Shown here: in pieces, positions 39,514 to 49,482 of the stretch
Position numbering within the stretch: position 1 is the stretch's first letter
Layout: each line of letters starts with the position of its first letter
NCBI RefSeq assembly: GCF_004217135.1
Contig: NZ_SHKK01000001.1
Span: 4,774,001 to 4,838,000 of the forward strand
Length of the DNA stretch: 64,000 nt
Direction: 5' to 3'
From: Micromonospora violae
GTDB lineage: Bacteria; Actinomycetota; Actinomycetes; Mycobacteriales; Micromonosporaceae
Translations under genes and position numbers: made by a program
The notes under the pieces: model-generated
Seen by the model: only the letters and a program-made list of their open reading frames with translations
Told to the model about the DNA's origin: nothing
The model's database searches: none

Positions 39514-39520
39514 CCGCAGC

Positions 39521-40975
39521 TCAGAGCCGCTTGGGCAGGGCGGGCTTCTCGGTGCCGTAGAGCCAGTCGTCGAAGAGCGCGTCGAGCTGCTTGCCGGAGA
39601 TCCGCTCGGCCAGGGCCACGAACTCGGCCGTGGTGGCGGTGCCGTCGCGCTTCTCCGCCGCCCACGTCTTGACGATCTCGAAGAACGCCTTGTCACCGAC
39701 GGCCACCCGCAGGGCGTGCAGGGTCATCCCGCCGCGCTGGTAGACCGACTCGCTGAACAGCTTGTCCACGCCCGGCTTGCCCGGCGGTGTCCTCCACACC
39801 TGTGCGGACACCTCGGCGTACCGGCGGTTGAACGCCTCCTTGGCGGTGTACGCCTTGGTGTGCTCGGCCCAGAGCCACTCCGCGTACGTCGCGAAGCCCT
39901 CGTTGAGCCAGATGTCCTCCCAGGTGGCCAACGCGACGCTGTCGCCGAACCACTGGTGGGCCAGCTCGTGGGCGACGACCTCGGTGTTCTCGCCCTGCCG
40001 GAAGAAGCTCGCCGCGTAGACCGGCCGGCTCTGCGTCTCCAGCGCGTAGGATATCCGGCTGTCGGAGATCACCACACCGCCGTACGCGTCGAACGGGTAC
40101 GGCCCGAACACACTCTCCAGGTAGTCGGCCACCACGGTGGTCTGCGCGATGGACGCGTCCGCGTTCCCCTCGGCCAGGGTGGTGGTGACCGCGCTGTAGA
40201 CCGGGCGGCCCTTGTGCTCACCGGTGGTGATCCGGAACTTGCCGATCACCAGCGTGCTCAGGTAACTGGCCATCGGCGACTTCTCCGACCACTTCCAGGT
40301 GGTCCACCCGCCCGAGCTGGTCTTCCCGCCGGGAACGCCGTTGCTGACCGCGGTCAGCCCGTCCGGGACGGTGACCTCGAAGTCGTAGGCCGCCTTGTCC
40401 GACGGGTGGTCGTTGACCGGGAACCAGGTGCTGGCCGACTCGGGCTGCCCCAGCGCGATGGCACCGTCGGTGGTGTGCCGGAAGCCGCCGTCACCGAGCG
40501 CCTCGTTCTGCAACGGTTTCGGCTTACCCGCGTAGGTGATCTCGACGACGAACCCGTTGCCGTTGATCAGGCCGGACGCCGGTTTGATCACCAACTCGTT
40601 GCGCTTGCGGCGGTGGGTCGCCGGTGCGCCGTCCACGGTGACCGCGCTGACGGTCAGGCCGGCCAGGTCGAGGTTGAACGTCGACAGGTCGGCCGTGGCG
40701 GTGGCCCGCACTGTGGTCGTACCCGTCAACTGGTCCTTGGCCGGGTCGTAGCGCACCTTCACCGTGTACCGCCCGACGTCGTAGCCGCCGTTGCCGTACG
40801 TCGGGAAGTAGGCGTCGCCGACCCCGTCGGCGCCCGCCGTGAACGTCCGCGACGGTGTGGGGGACGCGCTCGGTAGCGCCGTCGCCGGGGCCGCCGAGTC
40901 GCATCCGGACAGTGCGAGCGCACCGGTCACCAGCAGGCCGGCACCCCTGCGCAGTCTGTGCCGCGTCCCCCGCAT
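39521..40975 (-). CDS. M1-family zinc aminopeptidase, lipoprotein (copy 1)
   Basis: 484 residues. Lipobox LALSGC near residue 25 predicts an exported lipoprotein. Zinc site VVAHELAHQWFG (His336, Glu337, His340) with the third ligand in WLNEGFATYAEW. The beta-rich N-terminal domain includes FPVNDHPSDKAAYDF. Shorter than typical M1 enzymes because the C-terminal armadillo domain is missing. ATG 40975 follows an AAGGG-like site. Tandem paralogue upstream at 41086-42492. Confidence 0.92.
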   Translation of the reverse strand: MRGTRHRLRRGAGLLVTGALALSGCDSAAPATALPSASPTPSRTFTAGADGVGDAYFPTYGNGGYDVGRYTVKVRYDPAKDQLTGTTTVRATATADLSTFNLDLAGLTVSAVTVDGAPATHRRKRNELVIKPASGLINGNGFVVEITYAGKPKPLQNEALGDGGFRHTTDGAIALGQPESASTWFPVNDHPSDKAAYDFEVTVPDGLTAVSNGVPGGKTSSGGWTTWKWSEKSPMASYLSTLVIGKFRITTGEHKGRPVYSAVTTTLAEGNADASIAQTTVVADYLESVFGPYPFDAYGGVVISDSRISYALETQSRPVYAASFFRQGENTEVVAHELAHQWFGDSVALATWEDIWLNEGFATYAEWLWAEHTKAYTAKEAFNRRYAEVSAQVWRTPPGKPGVDKLFSESVYQRGGMTLHALRVAVGDKAFFEIVKTWAAEKRDGTATTAEFVALAERISGKQLDALFDDWLYGTEKPALPKRL

Positions 40976-41085
40976 CCCACACCCTTTCCGCACGGTGACC
41001 GGTCACGGCCTCCGCCGCTCCGCGCGAACGACCACTCACCCGCCGCTCGCAGGCGGCAGCATATCGATCGGCCGAGCCGGCCGGG

Positions 41086-42492
41086 TCACGGCAGTGTGGG
41101 GGCCGACCCGCCCACCAACCAGGCGTCGAAGAGCGGACGCAGGTGCCGTCCGGCGACCCGCTCGGCGAGCGCGACGAGGTCCTCGGTGGTCGCGTTGCCC
41201 GCCGCCCGCTCGGTGGTCCAGGTGCGCAGGATGCGGAAGAAGACGTCGTCACCGACGGTCCGGCGCAACGCGTGTACGGCGAGCGCCCCCCGCTTGTAGA
41301 CGGCCGTGCCGAACATCTGCTCCCGGCCCGGCTCGACCGACGGCTGCGTCCAGTCGGTCGCCGCGTACTGAATCTCGAAGTTGCGCTGGGCGGTCCGGCC
41401 GCCGTCGTGCTCCTCCCACAGCCACTCGGCGTAACTGGCGAAGCCCTCGTTGAGCCAGATGTCACTCCACCGGGTCAGCGACACGCTGTCGCCGAACCAC
41501 TGGTGCGCCAGTTCGTGCGCGACGACGCTCGGGTTCGGCCGGTCGTCGGAGAAGAAGGCAGGCCCGTAGACCGGCCGGGACTGGGTCTCCAGCGCGTAGG
41601 AGATCCGGTCGTCGGCGACCACGATCCCCCCGTACGAGTCGAACGGGTACGGGCCGAAGCGGCTGGCCAGGAAGTCGACGATCGCGCCGGTGCGGGCCAG
41701 CGACGTGGCCGCGCCGCCGCTGGCCGGAAGGCTCGCGGCCACCGCCGTGACCATCGGCCGACCGGCGTGGGTGCCGGTCACCACCCGGTAGTCACCGATC
41801 ACGAGCGTGCTCAGGTAACTGGCCATCGGTGCGCGCTCCGACCAGCGCCAGGTGGTCCAGCCGTCGGCGCTGCTCTTCGGCCCGGGTACGCCGTTGCTCA
41901 GCGCGGCCAGGCCGTCCGGGACGGTCACCGCCAGGTCGTAGGTGGCCTTGTCCGACGGGTGGTCGTTCACCGGGAACCAGGTGGCAGCAGAATCGGGTTG
42001 GCCGAGCGCCACGGCCCCGTCGGCGGTGTGCAGGAAACCGCCGCTGCCCAGCGCCCCGTCGTCGACGGCCGTGGGCACGCCCGCGTACTCGACCGTCACG
42101 GTGAACTGCTGACCGCGCGGCAGGCCGCCGCGGGGCGTCACCACCAACTCGCCGTCGCCGCGCCGGTGGTCGGCCGTCGCGTCGCCCACGGTGACGGTGC
42201 GGACCTCCAGGCCGGAGAGGTCCAGATTGAACCGGGACAGGTTCTGGGTGGCGGTGGCCGTGATGACGGCTCGACCGGTCAGCTGGTCGGTCGACGGGTC
42301 GTAGCGGACGTCGAGGCCGTAGTGCGAGACGTCGTAGCCGCCGTTACCGTGCCCCGGCACGTACGGGTCGCCGACGTCGGCCGCACCGGGCCGGAAGCCG
42401 TCGCGGTCGTCACCCGTACAACCGGCGGCGACCAGCCCGAGCACGCCGGCCAGCGTGGCGGCGACGCGGAGTCTCCGTCCGGTCAGGACCAT
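41086..42492 (-). CDS. M1-family zinc aminopeptidase, lipoprotein (copy 2)
   Basis: 468 residues, colinear with copy 1 over almost its full length (shared VPGHGNGGYDV/YGNGGYDV start, FPVNDHPSDKA, APMASYLSTLVIG). Lipobox LVAAGC. VVAHELAHQWFG (His326) and WLNEGFASYAEW keep all zinc ligands. ATG 42492 is chosen because AGGAGG lies 8 nt upstream; the frame opens further back to 42723 without support. A local duplication producing two secreted aminopeptidases. Confidence 0.92.
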   Translation of the reverse strand: MVLTGRRLRVAATLAGVLGLVAAGCTGDDRDGFRPGAADVGDPYVPGHGNGGYDVSHYGLDVRYDPSTDQLTGRAVITATATQNLSRFNLDLSGLEVRTVTVGDATADHRRGDGELVVTPRGGLPRGQQFTVTVEYAGVPTAVDDGALGSGGFLHTADGAVALGQPDSAATWFPVNDHPSDKATYDLAVTVPDGLAALSNGVPGPKSSADGWTTWRWSERAPMASYLSTLVIGDYRVVTGTHAGRPMVTAVAASLPASGGAATSLARTGAIVDFLASRFGPYPFDSYGGIVVADDRISYALETQSRPVYGPAFFSDDRPNPSVVAHELAHQWFGDSVSLTRWSDIWLNEGFASYAEWLWEEHDGGRTAQRNFEIQYAATDWTQPSVEPGREQMFGTAVYKRGALAVHALRRTVGDDVFFRILRTWTTERAAGNATTEDLVALAERVAGRHLRPLFDAWLVGGSAPTLP

Positions 42493-42611
42493 GCGTACCC
42501 CTCCTGCGGCAATGCGGCCGGTGGCGGCCGTCCGGTCAGGACGAGCGTAGTCAGCATCGCCGGCCATGCGGTGAGTATCAGTAACTCGGTCCGGCCCCGG
42601 CTGAACGCGAC

Positions 42612-42647
42612 GAAGGCCGGCCCCGCAGCAGCGCGGGGCCGGCCTTC
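42612..42647 (-). terminator. Terminator after guaB3
   Basis: Perfect 15-bp stem (42612-42626 with 42633-42647, 6-nt loop), 19 nt after the guaB3 stop codon. Confidence 0.85.
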
Positions 42648-42665
42648 CGGCGTCTGACGGGTCGG

Positions 42666-43784
42666 TCAGCGGTCCAGGACCAGACCGACCTTCTGGAACT
42701 CCTTCAGGTCGCGGTAACCGCACTTGGCCATCGCCCGGCGCAGCCCACCGAACAGGTTGAGCTGACCGTCGGCCTCGTCCGCCGGCCCGAAGAGCAGCTG
42801 CTCCATCGACCCGAGCGGCTCACCCGAGACCTCGAAGGCACCCCGGGGCAACGACGGGTGGCTCGCCGCCGAGTGCCACCAGGCACCACCGGCGGGGGCC
42901 TCATCGCAGAGCGACAGCGGCTCACCGAGCATCACCGCGTCCGCGCCACAGCCGAGCGCCTTGGCGATGTCGCCCGAGGTCTGGATGTCACCGTCGGCGA
43001 TCAGGTGCACGTACCGGCCGCCGGTCTCGTCCAGGTAGTCACGGCGGGCCGCCGCGGCGTCAGCGATCGCCGTGGCCATCGGCACCCGGATGCCCAGCAC
43101 CGACTCGGTGGTCGACCACTCGTCGCCACCGATGCCCACGATCACGCCGGCCGCGCCGGTACGCATCAGGTGCAGCGCCGTCTTGTAGTCCGTGCAACCA
43201 CCGACGATCACCGGCAGGTCCAGGTCGGCGATGAACTCCTTGAGGTTCAACGGCTCGTCGGTGGTCGACACGTGCTCGGCCGAGACGATGGTGCCCTGGA
43301 TGACCAGGATGTCCACCCCGGCGTCCAGGATCACCGGTGCCAGCGCGAGGGTGTGCTGCGGGGAGACCCGCACCGCCACCGTGCCACCGCCGGCGCGCAG
43401 CTCGCGGACCCGCTCCGCGATCAGATCCGGGCGGATCGGCTCGGCGTACACCTCTTGGAGCCGCTTGGTCGCGCGGGCGTCCTCGTCGAGGCCGGCCAGC
43501 TCGTCCAGCACCTTCGTCGGGTTCTCGTAGCGGGTCCACAGCCCCTCGACGTTGAGCACGCCGAGGCCGCCGAGCTGACCGAGACGCACCGCCGACGACG
43601 GGCTCATGGTGGCGTCGGAGGGGTGGCCGACGCACGGAATGCCGAACGGGTACGCGTCGAGCTGCCACGACGTCGAGACGTCATCGACGTCCCGGGTGCG
43701 GCGGCTCGGCACGATGGCGATGTCGTCCAGGTGGTAGCCGCGCTGCGCGGTCTTGCCCAGCCCGATCTCGACCACGTCACGCAT
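42666..43784 (-). CDS. guaB3: GuaB3-family IMP dehydrogenase-related protein
   Basis: 372 residues, no CBS insert. TIM-barrel of the IMPDH/GMPR superfamily: PSRRTRDVDDVST (IMPDH-type N-terminal strand), VIVGIGGDEWSTT in place of the usual GxGS-C-T loop, and [25 protein letters not shown] for phosphate binding. The catalytic Cys loop is altered, which sets GuaB3 apart from GuaB. Lies directly downstream of guaB, as in mycobacteria and streptomycetes. Reaction in vivo uncertain. Confidence 0.93.
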   Translation of the reverse strand: MRDVVEIGLGKTAQRGYHLDDIAIVPSRRTRDVDDVSTSWQLDAYPFGIPCVGHPSDATMSPSSAVRLGQLGGLGVLNVEGLWTRYENPTKVLDELAGLDEDARATKRLQEVYAEPIRPDLIAERVRELRAGGGTVAVRVSPQHTLALAPVILDAGVDILVIQGTIVSAEHVSTTDEPLNLKEFIADLDLPVIVGGCTDYKTALHLMRTGAAGVIVGIGGDEWSTTESVLGIRVPMATAIADAAAARRDYLDETGGRYVHLIADGDIQTSGDIAKALGCGADAVMLGEPLSLCDEAPAGGAWWHSAASHPSLPRGAFEVSGEPLGSMEQLLFGPADEADGQLNLFGGLRRAMAKCGYRDLKEFQKVGLVLDR

Positions 43785-43814
43785 GGGGGACTCCAGGTGG
43801 TTGGGGGTGGTGGG

Positions 43815-45407
<1,593 letters not shown>

Positions 45408-45562
45408 TCAGCGAGGTGGCGCGCGCGGGCACCGGAGCGCGCCACGGTGCTAGCACGTCGCCTCATCGTACCCAGTGAGCTGGGCGACCTGTCCGTGGCA
45501 GGCCGGCCGGCACGGAGGCCGGGGGGCGGACGTTCGCGCCGCGTTGGGTCTACGGTGAGGGG

Positions 45563-45982
45563 GTGCACGACGAGCCCATCGACCCGTTCAACGGCGACCC
45601 GGCCGATCCGACCGCGGGTCTGGACGACCCGGGCGATGACCCGACGCCGGATCCGCTGACCGACGTCGAGCGGCAGGATGTGCTGGAAGACCTCGCCGAC
45701 CTGGAGATCTACCAGGCTCTACTGGCCCCCATCGGGGTCCGCGGGCTGGTGATCGAATGCGAGGACTGTCGGGAGCCGCACTACTTCGACTGGGACCTGC
45801 TCCGCGGCAACCTGCGCCACCTGCTCAACTCCGGTCGGCCCCGGGTGCACGAGCCCGCGTACGACCCCGACCCGGACCACTATGTGACCTGGGACTACGC
45901 CCGGGGGTACGCCGACGGCGTGCACGACACCCTGTCCGAGGGCACCGAAGACGAACCGGGCGCCCCGACCGCCGCCAAGTGA
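45563..45982 (+). CDS. DUF5319 family protein
   Basis: 139 residues, acidic. Conserved centre LVIECEDCREPHYFDWDLLRGNLRHLL with a CxxC pair, which may bind metal. No membrane helix. The same position next to guaB is found in mycobacteria (Rv3412). GTG 45563 lacks a ribosome site; TACGGT (45551-45556) lies 6 nt upstream, so probably leaderless. Function unknown. Confidence 0.88.
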   Translation: MHDEPIDPFNGDPADPTAGLDDPGDDPTPDPLTDVERQDVLEDLADLEIYQALLAPIGVRGLVIECEDCREPHYFDWDLLRGNLRHLLNSGRPRVHEPAYDPDPDHYVTWDYARGYADGVHDTLSEGTEDEPGAPTAAK

Positions 45983-46067
45983 CACCGGCCGCGCCGCGCG
46001 GCCTCGCGGTGGGTGGCTCGCCGCCGTACCCCAGTGGGTCTTGCCGTGCTGCCGCGCCGCGCGTACG

Positions 46068-46883
46068 TCAGGCGACCAGGCCGGCCCGGAACCCCGCCGC
46101 CACCGCGTGTGCCCGGTCCCGGGCGCCAAGCTTGCGGAACAGCCGGCGGGCGTGCGTCTTGACGGTGTCCTCCGAGACGAACAGCTCCCGGCCGATCTCC
46201 GCGTTGCTCTTGCCCTCGGCCATGCCGAGTAGCACCTGAAGCTCACGCTCAGTGAGGCCGATCGACGCCCGACTGGGTCGGGTGTTCGGGGCGGGACGGC
46301 CCGGGTCCGACTGCGCCGCCGGCTCGCCGGTGCCCGCCTCCGCCTCGTCGTCACCGCGCTGCACCGGCACCGACGCCAGACCGGCCGGCCCGTCAGCGGT
46401 CGAGGCCGCCCAGCCGGGTTCACCAGAGCCACGCGGCGACGGCCCGGAACGACCGGAGCCACCCACCGCCGCGGCATCGCGGGCCGGATCGGTGATCCGC
46501 TGCCGGGAGGCTCGGCCGGGCGCGGTCAGCAGCAGGAGAGCCTTCGCCACCGCGCTGGTCAGGTCATGGTCGACGTTCTGGATCAACCCCCGGGCACCAG
46601 CGCTGATGGTGGCCGCCGCCGCCTCGGACTCCTCGGTGCCGAGCAGCAGCACCGCCGCCTGCGGCGCACGCGCCAACACCCGGCGGACGAAGCCGGCGCT
46701 GTCCGGCCGGGTGAGGGCCGTGTCGGCCAGCACCACGTCGGCCGGTCGCTCGGCCAGCCGCAGCATCACCTCGGGATCAGAGACGGCGGTACGAACGATC
46801 GCGGACAACCCCAGCCGCGCGGCAGCAGAAGTAAGGTGCTGGGCCGCGAGTGGTGTCCGAACGCACACAAGAACGGTACGCAC
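46068..46883 (-). CDS. BldM-like orphan response regulator
   Basis: 271 residues. The C-terminal LuxR domain (SNAEIGRELFVSEDTVKTHA, then RRLFRKLGARDRAHAV) is nearly identical in pattern to Streptomyces BldM. The N-terminal receiver is degenerate: VCVRTP replaces the acidic pair, one Asp survives in VVLADTA, and the switch Lys is lost (GLIQNV). A 75-residue low-complexity linker joins the two. GTG 46883 has GAGGAG upstream. Divergent from whiD, as BldM and WhiD genes are close in Streptomyces. Probably phosphorylation-independent. The open frame extends further upstream without support. Confidence 0.87.
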   Translation of the reverse strand: MRTVLVCVRTPLAAQHLTSAAARLGLSAIVRTAVSDPEVMLRLAERPADVVLADTALTRPDSAGFVRRVLARAPQAAVLLLGTEESEAAAATISAGARGLIQNVDHDLTSAVAKALLLLTAPGRASRQRITDPARDAAAVGGSGRSGPSPRGSGEPGWAASTADGPAGLASVPVQRGDDEAEAGTGEPAAQSDPGRPAPNTRPSRASIGLTERELQVLLGMAEGKSNAEIGRELFVSEDTVKTHARRLFRKLGARDRAHAVAAGFRAGLVA

Positions 46884-47136
46884 TGTGGTCTCCTCTCCGC
46901 CAACGAGCAGACCATGACGCGGTCGGCTGGGGAGGGGGTTCCCGGCAATCCTTCGAACTTTTCCGACAGATGGGGCAAAAGCCGCAATTTCCCGGACGTT
47001 TTCGATCACAGACGTGTGAGTTGGCAACAGTGCGGGTACCGGGAGATCCAGGCCGGGAACGGTGCGCCTGCGCGGCCCGCCGCCCGGACGCCGGCCATAA
47101 GGATTCTCGCGGAGCCGCGCGGGAGGAGGGGTGCTG

Positions 47137-47520
47137 ATGTCGAACGTACGTAGACTGCCCGGACCCATCGTCGATCTCTGGGACTGGCAGCGACTCGGTG
47201 CCTGCCGAGGACGCGACAGCGCCCAGTTCTTCCACCCTGACGGCGAGCGTGGGTCGTCCCGGTTGCGCCGCGAATCCGCCGCCAAGTCAGTCTGCCGCGC
47301 CTGCCCGGTACGCGCCGAGTGCGCAGCCCACGCACTGTCCGTACGCGAACCGTACGGCGTGTGGGGCGGCTTCAGCGAGTCGGAACGCCTGCGACTGCTC
47401 GCCGTCGGCTGGGAGGACCTGGCAGACCGCCGCCACGCCCGAGTCGACGTCGCCCGGCTGGAGGCCCGCCTGGGCCGGCCGCACAAGTCCACCGTCCCGG
47501 CCCAACGCAACGTCGCCTGA
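47137..47520 (+). CDS. whiD: WhiB-family iron-sulfur regulator (WhiD/WhiB3 type)
   Basis: 127 residues. The four cluster ligands are Cys23, Cys53, Cys56 and Cys62 (C-X29-C-X2-C-X5-C), followed by the sigma-factor-contact turn PYGVWGG and a basic C-terminus. The start RRLPGPIVDLWDWQRLGACRG is the WhiD signature. ATG 47137 is preferred over GTG 47131, which abuts the GGAGGAGGG ribosome site. WhiD acts late in sporulation in Streptomyces; the mycobacterial counterpart WhiB3 controls redox and lipid genes. Confidence 0.93.
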   Translation: MSNVRRLPGPIVDLWDWQRLGACRGRDSAQFFHPDGERGSSRLRRESAAKSVCRACPVRAECAAHALSVREPYGVWGGFSESERLRLLAVGWEDLADRRHARVDVARLEARLGRPHKSTVPAQRNVA

Positions 47521-47548
47521 CCTTCACCAGCCCCGGCCACCGCTGTAC

Positions 47549-47628
47549 GCGCCGTTCGACTGCACGCGCCGTTCGACTGCACGCGCCGTTCGACTGCACG
47601 CGCCGTTCGACTGCACGCGCCGTTCGAC
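47549..47628. repeat. 17-bp tandem repeat, 4.7 copies
   Basis: GCGCCGTTCGACTGCAC is repeated without change four times, then 12 bases of a fifth copy, 28 nt after the whiD stop. The unit length is not a multiple of three and no gene covers it. Confidence 0.92.
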
Positions 47629-47662
47629 GCGGAAGTCCTGATCGGCCGGGCGGACCCACATC

Positions 47663-47700
47663 CGCGAAACCGCGCCCCCACCTGGAGGCGCGGTTTCGCG
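47663..47700 (+). terminator. Terminator downstream of whiD
   Basis: Perfect 14-bp stem (47663-47676 with 47687-47700, 10-nt loop). Confidence 0.75.
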
Positions 47701-47814
47701 CGTTCCATGCCAGCCGACGCAGGGCACCGCGCGCGGAGGTCCGCTCGGGTCGCCTGGTGGGCGGTTTGCCACATTTATCGCGAGTCCGACACGTCGAGCT
47801 GTGATCAAACTTCT

Positions 47815-47891
47815 TGATCGACTCGGGTTTCATGAAGTCGGGGTGTCCCGGCGTCCCGGATCCCCCGGTTTCCATGAACCCGAGTGGATCA
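47815..47891. repeat. Intergenic inverted repeat, ACTCGGGTT family (copy 2)
   Basis: Imperfect 22-bp arms (47815-47836, 47870-47891) with core GATCGACTCGGGTTTCATGA. Homologous end to end with 33316-33394. Confidence 0.75.
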
Positions 47892-48010
47892 CCCAAGTGA
47901 GGGCCGATGTGACGCCGTCGGCCTGACGTGGTGTGGGTGGTTTGTCCGGTGGCGGGTGGTTGTGGGGTGTGGTCGGGTGCACCCGTGGGCCGGAATCGTG
48001 GCGGGCCCGG

Positions 48011-48380
48011 GGTCGTTACACACCCTGACGCTCGCAGCACCACCGCCGCCCCTCACGAGTGCGGGACGCCGGTCCCGGCTGGTTGGAATGCCAGCCTCCG
48101 CCCGGTCGTTGAAGTCCCCACGACCAACCGCACCGCCTCGACGAGGGTGCCCGGCAGGTGGTCCAACCCCCGGGAATGACCCCGGCCGCCCGGTCGTTGC
48201 AGTCCCCACGACCAACCGCACCCCGATGAGGGTGCCGGCGGGTGGGCCGCCCCGGGAATGACCTCGGCCGCCCGGTCGTTGCAGTCCCCACGACCGACCG
48301 CACCGCCTCGATGAGGGTGCCTGGCAGGTGGGCCAACCTCCGGGAATGACCCCCGCCGGCTGGTCGTTACACAGGGACCC
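48011..48380. repeat. GGTCGTT repeat array, five copies
   Basis: GGTCGTT lies at 48011, 48104, 48192, 48274 and 48362 (spacings 93, 88, 82, 88). The three inner units share most of their length: CGGTCGTTGCAGTCCCC at the start, GACGAGGGTGCC or similar in the middle, GGGAATGACC at the end (48172, 48254, 48342). The outer units are diverged. Each inner unit has imperfectly inverted ends (GGTCGTT...AATGACC) and an inner GCACC/GGTGC pairing. The similar inter-repeat sequence argues against CRISPR spacers. Confidence 0.85.
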
Positions 48381-48550
48381 GGCGCCACGAGCCCTCCGCC
48401 CGTGAGGTCGCCGACCCCTGACGCCCAGCGGGGCGTCACCCCCCAAGACTTTCCCTCTTGTTTGTGCAGCGCCGGACGAGGTGCTCACACCCCTGCCGCC
48501 GCCCCCCCTTGGTGGTTCGGGTGTTCCTACCCCCGAAGGAGCTACCCCTC

Positions 48551-49114
48551 ATGAACACGATCATCCGTAAGAGCGTGCTGTCCGTTGCTGGTCTCGCGTT
48601 CGCCGGTGGTGTCTTCGCCGGCCCGATTGCCGCCCACGCCGCCACCCCGACCGTGGACGCCAAGCCGGTCGCTATGGCCGTGCAGTCGGCACCGAAGCCG
48701 CAGGGCGACCAGTCCCACATCGCCCTCAACGACGAGCAGACCGCCAACGTGAAGGCGATCATCGCCGCCACGAAGAAGGCCGGTATGCCCGAGCGGGCCG
48801 CGGTCATCTCCATCGCGACGAGCCTGCAGGAGTCGAAGCTGGAGAACCTGGGTCACCTGGGTGACATGAACGACCACGACTCGCTGGGCCTGTTCCAGCA
48901 GCGCCCGTCCAGTGGTTGGGGCACCCCGGAGCAGATCACCAACCCTGAGTACGCCACCACCGCGTTCCTCAAGGGCCTCAAGCAGGTCGACGGGTGGCAG
49001 GACATGCCCCTGACCCAGGCCGCGCAGACCGTACAGGTCTCGGCCTACCCGGACGCCTACGCCCAGTGGGAGCAGCAGGCCACCGACCTCGTCACCCAGC
49101 ACTGGAACAGCTGA
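48551..49114 (+). CDS. Secreted lysozyme-fold (transglycosylase-like) protein
   Basis: 187 residues. Signal peptide of about 32 residues (KSVLSVAGLAFAGGVFAGPIAAHAA). The mature domain contains ISIATSLQESKLENLG, with Glu in the position of the lysozyme-superfamily catalytic acid, then NDHDSLGLFQQRPSSGWG, a motif common in actinobacterial phage-like and cell-wall lysozyme-fold proteins. AAGGAG lies 9 nt before ATG 48551. Probably acts on peptidoglycan; activity unproven. Isolated between repeat regions. Confidence 0.85.
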   Translation: MNTIIRKSVLSVAGLAFAGGVFAGPIAAHAATPTVDAKPVAMAVQSAPKPQGDQSHIALNDEQTANVKAIIAATKKAGMPERAAVISIATSLQESKLENLGHLGDMNDHDSLGLFQQRPSSGWGTPEQITNPEYATTAFLKGLKQVDGWQDMPLTQAAQTVQVSAYPDAYAQWEQQATDLVTQHWNS

Positions 49115-49248
49115 CCCACAACACCACCGCACCACCCGCACGATGGCACCACCGCACGACAGCAGCACAGCAGGACACCGACCGCTGGCCGGCACCCGCA
49201 ACCCGGGGTGCCGGCCAGCGGCACTTCCGCGTCCGGCGCCGCCGGCAC

Positions 49249-49391
49249 GCGTCGCGGTCACGCGTCGCGGTCACGCGTCGCGGTCACGCGTCGCGGTCAC
49301 GCGTCGCGGTCACGCGTCGCGGTCACGCGTCGCGGTCACGCGTCGCGGTCACGCGTCGCGGTCACGCGTCGCGGTCACGCGTCGCGGTCAC
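49249..49391. repeat. 13-bp tandem repeat, 11 perfect copies
   Basis: GCGTCGCGGTCAC is repeated eleven times without a single change over 143 bp. Each junction creates ACGCGT. All three frames stay open on both strands, giving RVAVTRRGHASRS-type peptides, so the open frames here are artefacts of the repeat. Confidence 0.97.
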
Positions 49392-49482
49392 GCGGTCCGA
49401 GGCGCAATGCCCGATGTCTTGCCCGGGCAGCGGTGCCCGATCCCCGCGGGCGCGGGGCGGGCGGTTTGGGCGGTGGCTATCT

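Larger units (their letters stand above)
47521..48550. other. Repeat-dense gene-free interval after whiD
   Basis: 1030 nt with no credible gene. In order it holds a 17-bp tandem repeat (47549-47628), a terminator (47663-47700), an ACTCGGGTT-family inverted repeat (47815-47891) and the GGTCGTT array (48011-48380), then the upstream region of the secreted lysozyme-fold protein. Open frames across the array are by-products of the repeats. Confidence 0.8.

Noticed and set aside
46068..47774. 568-codon version of the BldM-like regulator
   Set aside because: The extension runs antisense through whiD and the 17-bp repeat; GTG 46883 has a good ribosome site and starts the receiver domain.
48011..48380. 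Degenerate CRISPR array
   Set aside because: The segments between the repeats are homologous to each other in the three inner units, unit lengths vary by 11 bp, and no cas gene is in the window.
47889..48488. Minus-strand reading frame of 199 codons with repeated GHSRGG-type segments
   Set aside because: It follows the GGTCGTT array units; unit lengths are not all multiples of three, there is no ribosome site, and overlapping frames on the same strand show the same repeats.
48381..48550. c-di-AMP riboswitch before the lysozyme-fold gene
   Set aside because: Only a small imperfect hairpin near the ribosome site (TTCGGG/CCCGAA) is visible, with no conserved core.
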